Shown one piece after another: positions 22,321-29,431 of a DNA stretch of 64,000 nt (within the stretch, counting starts at the first letter, position 1; the number at the start of each line of letters is the position of its first letter). The translations under genes and the position numbers were made by a program. Source of the stretch: Mycobacterium palustre (GTDB lineage Bacteria; Actinomycetota; Actinomycetes; Mycobacteriales; Mycobacteriaceae); assembly GCF_002101785.1 (NCBI RefSeq), contig NZ_LQPJ01000064.1, positions 1 to 64,000 of the forward strand. Reading direction: 5' to 3'. Below the pieces are notes generated by a model that searched no databases, was not told the DNA's origin, and saw nothing but the letters and a program-made list of their open reading frames with translations.

Positions 22321-23708
22321 TGATCGATCCAGCGGTTGAAGCGCGCGCGAAGGCTGCCGTCGAACGCCAACGCGCGCAAACGGATATCCACGCATTCGAG
22401 GCACCGGCGGCGGAACTGTCTGACGATCGTGGCGCCCCCCGCGGCGCCGTCACGCCAGCACCCGCAACAGATCCCGACAATGCCGTTGACGGCGCACGTT
22501 TCATCCTCGACCAACCCGTCGGCGTCCCCGCAATCTGGGGCAGAGGCGGTCAAGTCCTGTGGGCCCGTGGCGAAGCGCTGATGATCGCCGGCGGCCAAGG
22601 ACTCGGGAAAACCACCCTCGCCGGACAGTTGACGGCGGGACTGCTCGGGCTCGGTGACCGTTGCGTGCTTGGCCTACCCGTGACCGACTTAGGTTGCAAC
22701 ATTTTGTATTTGGCGATGGATAGGCCGCGGCAGATCGCGCGCTCATTCCAACGGCAGTTCACCCACGCCGATCGCGACGTACTCAGCGAGCGCCTGACCG
22801 TTTGGGAAGGGCCGCCGCCACGCGACCTAGCCGCCAACCCAACCCTGTTGGCGCGAATGTCCAGCTACTACCAAGCGGGAATCGTGATCGTCGACTCACT
22901 CAAAGATGCCGCTGTACGGCTGTCGGAAGATGCTGTGGGCGCGCAATGGAACCGCGCCCGGCAGCACCTGCTGGCCCAGGGATGCGAGCTGCTCGAGCTT
23001 CACCACTCCACCAAACGCGGCCCCGGTGGCGCTTCCATCACAGGCGTAGCCGACGTGTACGGCAGCACCTGGCTCACTTCAGGGTGCGGAAGCATCATCT
23101 TGCTGACCGGCGAACCCGGCGACCCCATCGTTGCGTTTCGGCATGTGAAGCAACCCAGTGACGAAGTCGGGCCATACCAGCTCATCCATGACCAGGTGGC
23201 CGGACTTCTGAGCATCGACTTCCAGGTCGATCTGGTCGAACTGGTCAAGGCGACCGGTGTCGACGGACTCACCGCCAAAGATGCCGCCGCCGCCATTACG
23301 GGGAAGGACGCGCCGTCGGCCGCCGACGTCGAAAAGGCGCGGCGCCGGCTCAATTCGAAAGTCACCGAGGGCGTTCTCGTCCGCGTGGACGGCACCCGCG
23401 GCGGCTACTCCGGTGCGTCTAAAGGCAGCACGCCGACGGCCTGGTTTCTGGCACCGCCGATCAATCACGCTTCATTCACGGCTAAGGGTAAAACCGCAGG
23501 TCAGATCATTCACGCGCCGTCCGAGACTGAAATCAATCACGAATCAAACACGTCATTCACGCCTGAGGGTAAAACCGCAGGTCAGATCATTCACGCTTCC
23601 AGTCACGTCAATCACGGCGCAGGTAATCACGAAACCCACCACCCCTTTAGGGGTGGGGTTTCGGATACCAGGAACGCGGCCTGCGCGAAGCAGGAGACCA
23701 AGCCATGA
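22320..23708 (+). CDS. RepA-like AAA/RecA-fold ATPase (putative replicative helicase of the element)
   Basis: 462 residues. Walker A GGQGLGKTT is at 91-99 and Walker B GIVIVDSLKDA at about 187-197. LLELHHSTKRGPGGASITG and GCGSIILLTGEPGD match sensor regions of the hexameric RepA/DnaB-like family used by plasmids and phages. A C-terminal winged helix (DGLTAKDAAAAITGKDAPSA) follows. The last 80 residues are low-complexity and His/Asn-rich because they are encoded by an iteron array. No primase domain is present. Start overlaps the previous stop (TGATG). Confidence 0.85.
   Translation: MIDPAVEARAKAAVERQRAQTDIHAFEAPAAELSDDRGAPRGAVTPAPATDPDNAVDGARFILDQPVGVPAIWGRGGQVLWARGEALMIAGGQGLGKTTLAGQLTAGLLGLGDRCVLGLPVTDLGCNILYLAMDRPRQIARSFQRQFTHADRDVLSERLTVWEGPPPRDLAANPTLLARMSSYYQAGIVIVDSLKDAAVRLSEDAVGAQWNRARQHLLAQGCELLELHHSTKRGPGGASITGVADVYGSTWLTSGCGSIILLTGEPGDPIVAFRHVKQPSDEVGPYQLIHDQVAGLLSIDFQVDLVELVKATGVDGLTAKDAAAAITGKDAPSAADVEKARRRLNSKVTEGVLVRVDGTRGGYSGASKGSTPTAWFLAPPINHASFTAKGKTAGQIIHAPSETEINHESNTSFTPEGKTAGQIIHASSHVNHGAGNHETHHPFRGGVSDTRNAACAKQETKP
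23461..23631 (+). repeat. Iteron array: candidate replication origin of the element
   Basis: Seven exact copies of TCAATCACG or TCATTCACG begin at 23461, 23472, 23506, 23533, 23553, 23587 and 23608. Two near matches lie at 23544 (TCAAACACG) and 23623 (GTAATCACG). All are in the same orientation. A larger block is repeated with period 81: 23472-23515 and 23553-23596 match over 44 bases with two changes. A stem CCACCCC/GGGGTGG at 23639-23656 follows. Iterons in or after the rep gene are the typical origin arrangement in iteron plasmids and SaPIs. Confidence 0.75.
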
Positions 23709-23965
23709 GCAGCGCGCCGTGGGCCGACGCGATCGGCGCGATCCTGGCCGGCGTCCCGAGCCTGCCCGGCGCGCTCTGCCGCCACCGGCACGAAGCCGAC
23801 GAGGAACGCGCACCGGGCACGCAGGGCACGCAGTTGCAGGTTCGCCCTACGCGCGCGCGCCATCCAGTCATACCCGGCAAACGTGCCCTGCGTGCCCAGC
23901 TCTCCGTTATCCAAGCTCAGATGCCCTGGGAAGGCCGCCACGGCAGCGAAAGGACTCAAGCGTGA
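23705..23965 (+). CDS. Hypothetical protein with WhiB-like N-terminus only
   Basis: 86 residues, start overlapping the rep stop as ATGA. Residues 3-25 (SAPWADAIGAILAGVPSLPG, then ALCR) closely resemble residues 2-25 of the WhiB-like protein encoded at 24153 but the later Cys cluster is missing and the rest (HRHEADEERAPGTQGTQ...) is unrelated and basic. It looks like a decayed or repurposed duplicate. It may not fold as a WhiB protein and could bind a partner through the shared N-terminal segment. Confidence 0.6.
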   Translation: MSSAPWADAIGAILAGVPSLPGALCRHRHEADEERAPGTQGTQLQVRPTRARHPVIPGKRALRAQLSVIQAQMPWEGRHGSERTQA

Positions 23966-24156
23966 AGCGTCTGACCGTAACCGCCGTACAGAGACGCCGG
24001 CTGCGCGACGGCCGCCAAATGATCGAGATCACGCACTGCCCGTACTGCGGAGCCGATCACTGGGTGATCACCGACCCCCACTGCACGCTGGCCTACGCAC
24101 CATGCGCCGAGAACCGTCCACTGCTATTCGACGGACTCGGGGAAGTGATCGCATGA
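23962..24156 (+). CDS. Small zinc-ribbon-like protein
   Basis: 64 residues from a GTG overlapping the previous stop (GTGA). MIEITHCPYCGADHWVITD has a CxxC pair, followed by Cys in PHCTLAYAPC, giving a four-cysteine pattern suited to zinc. The N-terminus is very basic (KRLTVTAVQRRRLRDGR). Small zinc-ribbon proteins of this sort are frequent in actinophage early regions; function unknown. Coupled to the WhiB-like gene by another ATGA. Confidence 0.7.
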   Translation: MKRLTVTAVQRRRLRDGRQMIEITHCPYCGADHWVITDPHCTLAYAPCAENRPLLFDGLGEVIA

Positions 24157-24443
24157 CGGCACCGTGGGCAGATGCGATAGCGGCGATCTGCCGCGGCGTT
24201 CCACGACTGGCCGGCGCCCTATGCCGAGACCTACCCGAACTGTTCGACGCCGCCGACGACGAGACCGCACGCCAGGCCGCCGAGCTCTGCGGCCGCTGCC
24301 CAGCCCGTGAACCCTGTGCCGCCTGGGCCTCGACACTCGCCCACAACGAAGCCAGCGGCGTGCTCGCCGGACAACGCCGCGTCTGGGTCAGCCACCCGAG
24401 CCTGATCCGCAAGCCAACCACCATCGAAGGACCCACACCATGA
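24153..24443 (+). CDS. WhiB-like iron-sulfur protein
   Basis: 96 residues. Cys24, Cys46, Cys49 and Cys55 follow the WhiB pattern C-x21-C-x2-C-x5-C (ALCRD ... AELCGRCPAREPCAAW). The usual G(V/I)WGG turn is replaced by GVLAGQRR, followed by a basic tail. WhiB proteins bind a 4Fe-4S cluster and contact the sigma-A subunit of RNA polymerase; phage-borne WhiBs can repress host whiB genes. It may time element expression or modify host transcription. Confidence 0.85.
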   Translation: MTAPWADAIAAICRGVPRLAGALCRDLPELFDAADDETARQAAELCGRCPAREPCAAWASTLAHNEASGVLAGQRRVWVSHPSLIRKPTTIEGPTP

Positions 24444-24613
24444 GGGTCAACGCCGCGAACGACATCACAGCCGCGGCATTCCCACGCGGCAACAACCGCG
24501 TACAGATCCGCATCGGCGTGCACCGCTTCACCGCCACCACCGACGAAGCGCTCGAACTCCTCGAGGCCGTCGACTCCATAAACCGCGAACGAGAGCAGCC
24601 CGGCCATGGCTGA
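24440..24613 (+). CDS. Small hypothetical protein
   Basis: 57 residues starting at the ATG that overlaps the WhiB-like stop (ATGA) and ending at TGA 24611-24613. Begins MRVNAANDITAAAFPRGNNR and continues into a beta-like segment and a helix TTDEALELLEAVDSIN. High third-position GC supports coding. Last gene of the early operon. No family recognised. Confidence 0.7.
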   Translation: MRVNAANDITAAAFPRGNNRVQIRIGVHRFTATTDEALELLEAVDSINREREQPGHG

Positions 24614-24636
24614 CAGCGTTCCAACCACCGTAATGC

Positions 24637-24698
24637 GTTGCAACACAACAACATTCGAGCACAGAGCATACGCGAAAACCGTTGTGCTGCAACACAAC
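24637..24698. repeat. TGCAACACAAC direct repeats with GTTGTG...CACAAC inverted arms
   Basis: TGCAACACAAC occurs at 24639-24649 and 24688-24698, period 49. GTTGTG at 24681 also pairs with CACAAC in both copies. Located just after the early operon and before its terminator. Possibly operators or an RNA structure. Confidence 0.45.
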
Positions 24699-24740
24699 AC
24701 CACCCCGCCAAAAATATCCAGCCACCCCCCCAACCACTCC

Positions 24741-24762
24741 CGCGACGAACGTCGCGACTTTT
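24741..24762 (+). terminator. Rho-independent-like terminator of the early operon
   Basis: The stem CGCGAC-GAAC-GTCGCG (24741-24756) is followed by ACTTTTAC, with a T-run at 24759-24762. It is placed 128 bases after the last early gene. A poly-T run (TTTTTTT, about 24800) lies further downstream. Confidence 0.6.
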
Positions 24763-24955
24763 ACACACACGGCGGATTTGTTTGGCGGGTGCGTCACGAG
24801 TTTTTTTCTCCTGCGGGGAAATTTTCGCGGCTAGCAAATTTGTTGTGCGTCAACGGTTTTGGGAGTCTCGATTGGCGCGAATTGCGTTGCGAAATAGGCG
24901 ATTTCGCGCTATTTGATATGCTGATAGATGCCCGATTTGGGGGGCCGGATTGGGC
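24763..24955 (+). promoter_or_regulatory. AT-rich noncoding region, likely promoter/operator of the middle-late operon
   Basis: The 342-base gap 24614-24955 has no convincing gene. Its second half is unusually AT-rich for this genome. GCGAAAT-AGGCG-ATTTCGC (24889-24907) is a perfect inverted repeat, overlapped by a second one, AAATAG (24892-24897) with CTATTT (24909-24914). A possible -10 box TATGCT lies at 24917-24922, 34 bases before the next start codon. The nested palindromes over the promoter point to a repressor or activator site. Confidence 0.5.
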
Positions 24956-25489
24956 ATGGTAGCTAATTTTGATGGCGCACCGAAGACTGTTCGGGCGCAT
25001 GAGCGCCTGGCTCGCGGCGGGCGGCCGGTTTCTTCGGCTGATGGGGGAGTGCGCCACCTGTCCGCGGCCGAGGTGCAGGTGACGAGTGGCGTGACGATCA
25101 GCTTTGCCGCGGCGGCCGATTTGGTCGGCGTCATTGACGCGTTGGCTGTGCGTTGTGCGCCGCAGGTGCTTTCGGCGCGTGTGGTGGCGTTGCGCAATGA
25201 CCTGATCGGATGCTGCTCCACTCGTGTAACTGCTCGGTTTGACGCGAGTGCCGAAGTGGTTGGGGCTGATGAGGTTTTAGCGTTGGACCCGCGCGGCCTG
25301 GTCGACGTCAAGGCGGCCGCCGCAAGGCTCGGAATCACAGAGGACGGAGTGAGATGGCTTTGCAAGCGCGGTCGCCTGGCCGCATCGAAGATCAGCGGCC
25401 GCTGGTGGATCGAACCAGCGTCAATCGCGATGCACGACAGAAGGGGTAATCCATGGCCATCGACGAAGCACGGCTCAGGGAGAAGCTGA
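24956..25489 (+). CDS. Hypothetical protein with C-terminal HTH
   Basis: 177 residues from the ATG at 24956 (MVANFDGAPKTVRAHERLA); an in-frame TTG lies 6 bases earlier. Residues about 110-155 (GLVDVKAAAARLGITEDGVR, WLCKRGRLAASKISGRWW) form an excisionase/MerR-type winged helix. The N-terminal part is Ala/Val-rich with no family I recognise. Probable DNA-binding regulator at the head of the second operon. Overlaps the next gene by 37 bases. Confidence 0.75.
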   Translation: MVANFDGAPKTVRAHERLARGGRPVSSADGGVRHLSAAEVQVTSGVTISFAAAADLVGVIDALAVRCAPQVLSARVVALRNDLIGCCSTRVTARFDASAEVVGADEVLALDPRGLVDVKAAAARLGITEDGVRWLCKRGRLAASKISGRWWIEPASIAMHDRRGNPWPSTKHGSGRS

Positions 25490-26007
25490 TCGAGAAGCTG
25501 GGCCTTCCGGCGGACAGTGACGACGCGGCGATCGACGCTGAGCTCGATGCGCGGATCGACAAAGCTGCCGAAGCTCATGTTGCTGCGGCAATCGCGGGCG
25601 GCAAGATCCTCGCCGCACACCGCGATTACTGGCTGGATGCCTTCAGGGCGAACTGGCACAGCACCAGTGAGGTGTTGGCTTCACTCAGCCCGAAGCGAGT
25701 GGCGCGAGCTGCGCCGACGCCGCCGGTCGACGCCGACATGGCGAACGTGCACGCCAGGATCACCGGTGTGGATTTTGCGCCGGGGACACCTGATGGGATT
25801 CAGGTGACCCCAGTCGACGAGATGAACGCCCAGATCAATGCCGACCCCGAACTTCAACGTGTTGCCTGGAAGCTCGGCATCCGCGACGGAATCAACCGTC
25901 CGCCCGAAGTCTTCGTCACACAACCCGCCGTGGGAAAGCCGAAACATCGACTCGTCGAGCACGGCGACGGCACCGCGCACTGGGAAACCCCGACGGCAGA
26001 TTTCTAG
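25453..26007 (+). CDS. Phage-like hypothetical protein
   Basis: 184 residues; ATG preceded by GAAGGGG. The N-terminal half is acidic and helical (MAIDEARLREKLIEKLGLPA, DAELDARIDKAAEAHVAAA) and KILAAHRDYWLDAFRANW...EVLASLSP resembles the C-terminal segment of phage head-protease or scaffold proteins, a weak resemblance from memory. The tail is Pro-rich. No capsid gene follows, so a morphogenesis role is uncertain. Confidence 0.6.
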   Translation: MAIDEARLREKLIEKLGLPADSDDAAIDAELDARIDKAAEAHVAAAIAGGKILAAHRDYWLDAFRANWHSTSEVLASLSPKRVARAAPTPPVDADMANVHARITGVDFAPGTPDGIQVTPVDEMNAQINADPELQRVAWKLGIRDGINRPPEVFVTQPAVGKPKHRLVEHGDGTAHWETPTADF

Positions 26008-26040
26008 GAGCTGTTGCAGCCCGAGGAGATGTAAACCCTA

Positions 26041-26451
26041 ATGGCAACCGCATACAAGGTGATCGCGCATTGCGTGCTCGCCAAAGACCAGAACGGGAGC
26101 ACCCACCACCACTATCACCACAGCTCGGGGTGTGGGCCTGGCGTTATCAAGTGGCTGTCCGATGAGGAGGCAGAGCATCTGCTGGCCCTGGGGATGGTCG
26201 AGGCGATCGAGATCACAACGGCCGAAGAGGGATCGGCTATGGCTGTGGCGCACGCGGCCGAAGAGCGCCTCGCTGAATGCGTCGAAGCGCTCGCAGGGAT
26301 CGTCGATCTTCCGGCTGACGTTGGCGCACCGAAGGCCCGCGAAGCGCTTAGGGGCGCCGGCTATAAGTTCGGCAATGACACCATCGCGGCGGCGGTCCGG
26401 GCCCGCAAGGCGCTGCTGTCCGGGACAGGCCAGCAGGCATGCGGCGGGTAA
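26041..26451 (+). CDS. Small phage-like hypothetical protein
   Basis: 136 residues; GAGGAG 11 bases before the ATG. MATAYKVIAHCVLAKDQNGS leads into a His-rich loop THHHYHHSSGCG, then IKWLSDEEAEHLLALGMVEA, a pattern common in small actinophage proteins near structural genes. The C-terminal part (LPADVGAPKAREALRGAGYK) is helical. Exact role unknown. Confidence 0.65.
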   Translation: MATAYKVIAHCVLAKDQNGSTHHHYHHSSGCGPGVIKWLSDEEAEHLLALGMVEAIEITTAEEGSAMAVAHAAEERLAECVEALAGIVDLPADVGAPKAREALRGAGYKFGNDTIAAAVRARKALLSGTGQQACGG

Positions 26452-26657
26452 TCATCAAAACGTTGGCCGCGTTGGCCGGCCACTACGGCATGGTCCTGAT
26501 GTCAAAGCAAGAGCTGCGCAAAACGATCGTGTTGTTTACCAATGACTGCAGGCGCCGCGGAGTGACCCTGATCCCGGAGGAAGATCTAAATCGGCTCTGC
26601 GCCGATATCGCTGCGGACATCGATCGCGAGCTTGATGCGCTCATGGATGCGCGCTGA
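26439..26657 (+). CDS. Small hypothetical protein
   Basis: 72 residues, overlapping the previous gene by 13 bases. Basic, helical start (MRRVIIKTLAALAGHYGMVL) and C-terminus DRELDALMDAR. That ending is nearly shared with the protein ending at 29048 (DRELEAFMDGR), and the DNA around both stops is also similar, suggesting a duplicated segment. Function unknown. Confidence 0.6.
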   Translation: MRRVIIKTLAALAGHYGMVLMSKQELRKTIVLFTNDCRRRGVTLIPEEDLNRLCADIAADIDRELDALMDAR

Positions 26658-26658
26658 A

Positions 26659-27108
26659 ATGCCCAATCCCCACAGCTTTTTGGCCTCGACAGATTGCGGG
26701 GATAGGGACACCGGCCGCCTGCTGACAGCGGCAAGCCGAATTGCCGTGAACTTCGATGAACGCTTCCTGCAGACGGCCTACTACTGTGCGGCCGAGGTGA
26801 TTCGGTTGCGGCAGCTCGGCGGCCGGCCCATCCCAGATGAGCTGCGCCGGCACTACGCCCAGGCGCACGCCGCAATCACCCGCATGTCCGACTCCGGACA
26901 TGAAAACGGGGCCGCTGCAGCACAATCAGCACAGCAAGACGAACCAGACGAACTGATCACAGCACGGCAGGCGGCGACCATCTTGAGGATCACGAAACGG
27001 CAAGCCCAGCGCCTGGGCCCAGACCTCGAAGGCCAGATCGTCGACGGCCGCTGGCTATTCCGACGCAGCATCGTCGAAAACTACGCGCACGCAAGGGGAA
27101 TTCGATGA
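26659..27108 (+). CDS. HTH-domain hypothetical protein
   Basis: 149 residues from the ATG one base after the preceding stop (TGAAATG). A central helical region (RFLQTAYYCAAEVIRLRQLG) is followed by a Gln/Ala-rich linker and a C-terminal helix-turn-helix: ELITARQAATILRITKRQAQ, then GQIVDGRWLFRRSIVENYA. This is the third excisionase-like HTH in the element. Overlaps the next gene by ATGA. Confidence 0.65.
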   Translation: MPNPHSFLASTDCGDRDTGRLLTAASRIAVNFDERFLQTAYYCAAEVIRLRQLGGRPIPDELRRHYAQAHAAITRMSDSGHENGAAAAQSAQQDEPDELITARQAATILRITKRQAQRLGPDLEGQIVDGRWLFRRSIVENYAHARGIR

Positions 27109-27443
27109 CCACACCTGATGACGACCCCGCCGCGCTGTTCCGTGCCGCACTCGAAGAGCACGCCGCCAACATGACCACCGACGAATTCCGGGCGTTCACC
27201 ATGCGCGTCCGACCGCCCGGCGAGACCCAGCCACTTGCACAGCAACCCGCCGACCCGGCGCAAGCCCATCAGCAGGTAATGGCCTCCCTCGCCGCCAAGC
27301 GTCAAACGCTGCCCCCGGTCGACGCGAACGGATATCCAGTCAGCCCAACCAGTTCCGACGTCAGCCGTGCATTCGACGGGCACGGCCAGCCAGTACCCAG
27401 CTTGAACCCGTCAACCGATCGCACCGAAAGGCCACGCCGATGA
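27105..27443 (+). CDS. Hypothetical protein, mostly disordered
   Basis: 112 residues, coupled to both neighbours by ATGA. Acidic helical start (MTTPDDDPAALFRAALEEHA) followed by Pro/Gln-rich sequence. GC-rich third positions support coding. No family recognised; might be a scaffold-like or accessory structural protein. Confidence 0.6.
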   Translation: MTTPDDDPAALFRAALEEHAANMTTDEFRAFTMRVRPPGETQPLAQQPADPAQAHQQVMASLAAKRQTLPPVDANGYPVSPTSSDVSRAFDGHGQPVPSLNPSTDRTERPRR

Positions 27444-28099
27444 GCACCAAGGCCCCCACCACCAAGCAGGCATTGCAAGAGGCACAAGAAGTCACCGCCA
27501 CCGCCGCCGACGCGCTCGCCGCAGCCAACGCCGCTGTCCCCACCGCTCAACAAGCCCTCGCCGCGGCCGAAGCCAAAGTTCAAGAACTGCTGGTTCAGGC
27601 GTCACTTGGCGCCCCCGGCGTCGACATGACCAGCATCGGCAAAGCCCGCGCCCAAGCCGAGCAAGCAAAGAGCGACGTCGAGTGGGCAGCGCTCAAAAGC
27701 CAGGCCGCCCAGGCCGCCTACCAGCGCGCCGAGGAGCTCGAGCACGCGGCAAACCGGGCGTGCGTCCGTGACGAGTACCTCGCAGAGATCAAGCGCTGGA
27801 ACTCGGCCGACGAGCGCGAGTCGGTGCTGCTGCGGCAGCTAGAAGACGTCGTGGCCGAGTTCGTCCCGCTTATGGCCGCCCGCAAGTCGCTTCACGCCCG
27901 CCTAGGCGCCGCCGTCGACCATTTCCCGCCCGATGAGTTGGCAGAGCTGCGGTCGGCCGAAGCCGAGGCGGTCCCCGAGCCGCTGCGGGGGCCGCGGCTC
28001 GGGTCGACCCAGCGCCAGGTCAAACTGATCCATCTCCCGGTGCCGCTAGAGATCGGGGAGGCTCTCGAACGCGGGCTGGCCGCAGGCGGATGGAAGTAA
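27440..28099 (+). CDS. Alanine-rich coiled-coil protein
   Basis: 219 residues. The first 130 residues are a long Ala/Gln-rich coiled coil (QALQEAQEVTATAADALAAA, AEQAKSDVEWAALKSQAAQA). The second half is mixed helix (DEREsvLLRQLEDVVAEFVP) and ends RGLAAGGWK. Coiled coils of this kind occur in phage scaffold and tail-assembly proteins, but I cannot assign one. Last gene before a 270-base gap. Confidence 0.65.
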   Translation: MSTKAPTTKQALQEAQEVTATAADALAAANAAVPTAQQALAAAEAKVQELLVQASLGAPGVDMTSIGKARAQAEQAKSDVEWAALKSQAAQAAYQRAEELEHAANRACVRDEYLAEIKRWNSADERESVLLRQLEDVVAEFVPLMAARKSLHARLGAAVDHFPPDELAELRSAEAEAVPEPLRGPRLGSTQRQVKLIHLPVPLEIGEALERGLAAGGWK

Positions 28100-28371
28100 G
28101 GCCTGCCATGAGCGTGGTCGGGTCGGTGTCGAAGTCTGCTGGTACTTCGCGCCGGCTCGACCACCCCGCGGAGAATCGCCGAGGATGGCGTGCACCGACC
28201 ATCCCGCACCCATCGCCGCAGGTCAACCGGGTAGGGGGTAGCCCCTGCCGAGCACGCCCCAGCCGACGCTCCATAGCAGCCGTGCGAGCCACGCATTTCG
28301 GCGAGAGCCCGATTTTCGTCCGCGGATCGCGGCATCCCGGATTTCGGGTTTGACCAGGGGGAATGTGACGC
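28100..28371. other. Noncoding gap before the small terminase gene
   Basis: A 272-base stretch with no convincing gene; short frames on both strands here are Arg/Pro-rich shadows. It contains a small stem AGGGG-GTAG-CCCCT at 28233-28246. Because it directly precedes a small terminase gene, it is the best place to look for a packaging (pac or cos) site, but I see no sequence proof of one. Confidence 0.4.
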
Positions 28372-28749
28372 ATGAGCAAACCGAAGGCGCCGCCCGGGCT
28401 GGGCGCTGAAGGCCGCCGATTGTGGCGTGTGATCGTCGCGGATGCGGCCGATCAAGGCCTGGAACTGGATGCACGCGAGCGGGACTGGCTGCGTAGCGCG
28501 GCCAAATTGGCCGACCGCATCGCGCAGCTGGAGTTCGCGTTGGCTGACGCGCCGCCCCGGGTCAAAGGGTCGATGGGGCAGCTGGTCGTCGATCCGCTGC
28601 TGCCGGAGTTGCGCCAGTGCGTCCAGTTGCAGGCGCAGCTGCTCGGCCGGTTGAAGCTTGATCCGCCGGCCGAGCAGCACTCTGTGATTCCGACCTCGGG
28701 TGTCAACCGGCATCGGCAGGCGGCGATGCGACGCTGGGGCGGTGCCTGA
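28372..28749 (+). CDS. Phage terminase small subunit (TerS)
   Basis: 125 residues. MSKPKAPPGLGAEGRRLWRV and WLRSAAKLADRIAQLEFALA match the actinophage/prophage small terminase family, followed by VKGSMGQLVVDPLLPELRQC and LLGRLKLDPP. TerS selects the DNA to be packaged. No TerL gene follows here or anywhere in the element, the situation of SaPI-type satellites, which combine their own TerS with the helper phage's TerL. Overlaps the next gene by 1 base (TGATG). Confidence 0.82.
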   Translation: MSKPKAPPGLGAEGRRLWRVIVADAADQGLELDARERDWLRSAAKLADRIAQLEFALADAPPRVKGSMGQLVVDPLLPELRQCVQLQAQLLGRLKLDPPAEQHSVIPTSGVNRHRQAAMRRWGGA

Positions 28750-29048
28750 TGGCGCGCCAGGTGAACAAGGCCGCCAGCGGCTTGCGTAAGTTGCTGATCG
28801 CCGATCGGCAGCGGGGGCTGAAGCGCTGGGCGACGAGTGAGCCCGATGGGTGGCTGGAAGACCTGGGGGCTCGTGTGCCCGTCGTGGTCTCATCGGCCCA
28901 GCTGATGTGTGCGCTGATGCACGCCGGGCTGCCACATAAGGACTACGTGTTCGGTGGCCGCTATTTCAAGTCGACGTTCATCCTCGATGAGCACGACCAG
29001 CTCGCCGATCTCGATCGCGAGCTTGAAGCATTCATGGATGGGCGCTGA
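28749..29048 (+). CDS. Small hypothetical protein after TerS
   Basis: 99 residues, ATG sharing a base with the terS stop. Basic N-terminus (MARQVNKAASGLRKLLIADR), then RVPVVVSSAQLMCALMHAGL and an acidic C-terminus DLDRELEAFMDGR that resembles the protein ending at 26657. Possibly a terminase partner by position. No family recognised. Confidence 0.6.
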   Translation: MARQVNKAASGLRKLLIADRQRGLKRWATSEPDGWLEDLGARVPVVVSSAQLMCALMHAGLPHKDYVFGGRYFKSTFILDEHDQLADLDRELEAFMDGR

Positions 29049-29069
29049 ATGCTTATTTCCGAAGACGAG

Positions 29070-29363
29070 TCAGCGCCCCTGCTGGTGAAACTCCGACAGG
29101 ACGGCGGCTATCAGCCCGTCCGGGATGCCGGGGCGGCCGGCAAGCTTCTCGATCTTGTCATCCAATGTGATGACGCAATCCGCGAGCAGTGCCTTCAGGT
29201 TCACGACGACAGCGTTCAGGTTCTCAAGGGTGAGCTGCTGATCCTCGCCGGCGACACCGCTCGTGGACGCCAGCTGATTGAGGATTACATGGCTGGCCAG
29301 CATCGTGTGCGGGATTTGGTTGATCAGAGCCCGGATTCCGGGGCTGCCGTCGTCAGCGGCCAT
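29070..29363 (-). CDS. Antisense-oriented small hypothetical protein
   Basis: 97 residues on the minus strand inside an otherwise plus-strand block. A strong ribosome site, GAAGGAG, lies 7 bases before the ATG at 29363, and third codon positions are mostly G or C, which is not true of the opposite frame. Sequence MAADDGSPGIRALINQIPHT continues with NQLASTSGVAGEDQQLTLEN and LADCVITLDDKIEKLAG; helical, no signal peptide. Function unknown; could be a small regulator or antitoxin-like protein, which is speculation. Confidence 0.7.
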   Translation of the reverse strand: MAADDGSPGIRALINQIPHTMLASHVILNQLASTSGVAGEDQQLTLENLNAVVVNLKALLADCVITLDDKIEKLAGRPGIPDGLIAAVLSEFHQQGR

Positions 29364-29431
29364 GATGTGTCTCCTTCGCTTGGTGGGGACCCGTCGAGGC
29401 TAATCCCGCCCACTGACGCGGTGATACAGCC

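Noticed and set aside
23461..23631. CRISPR array
   Set aside because: Repeats are 9 bases with irregular spacing of 1 to 25 bases and lie within a coding frame; no cas genes are present. Iterons fit better.
24606..24962. Plus-strand frame of 118 residues
   Set aside because: Runs through the terminator hairpin and the AT-rich promoter-like region, has irregular codon use and odd composition; treated as noncoding.
28090..28353. Plus-strand frame of 87 residues before TerS
   Set aside because: Arg/Ser/Pro-rich with no recognisable fold or ribosome site; similar shadow frames exist on the other strand.
28100..28371. cos or pac packaging site
   Set aside because: Position before TerS is suggestive, but no recognisable site could be pointed to in the sequence.
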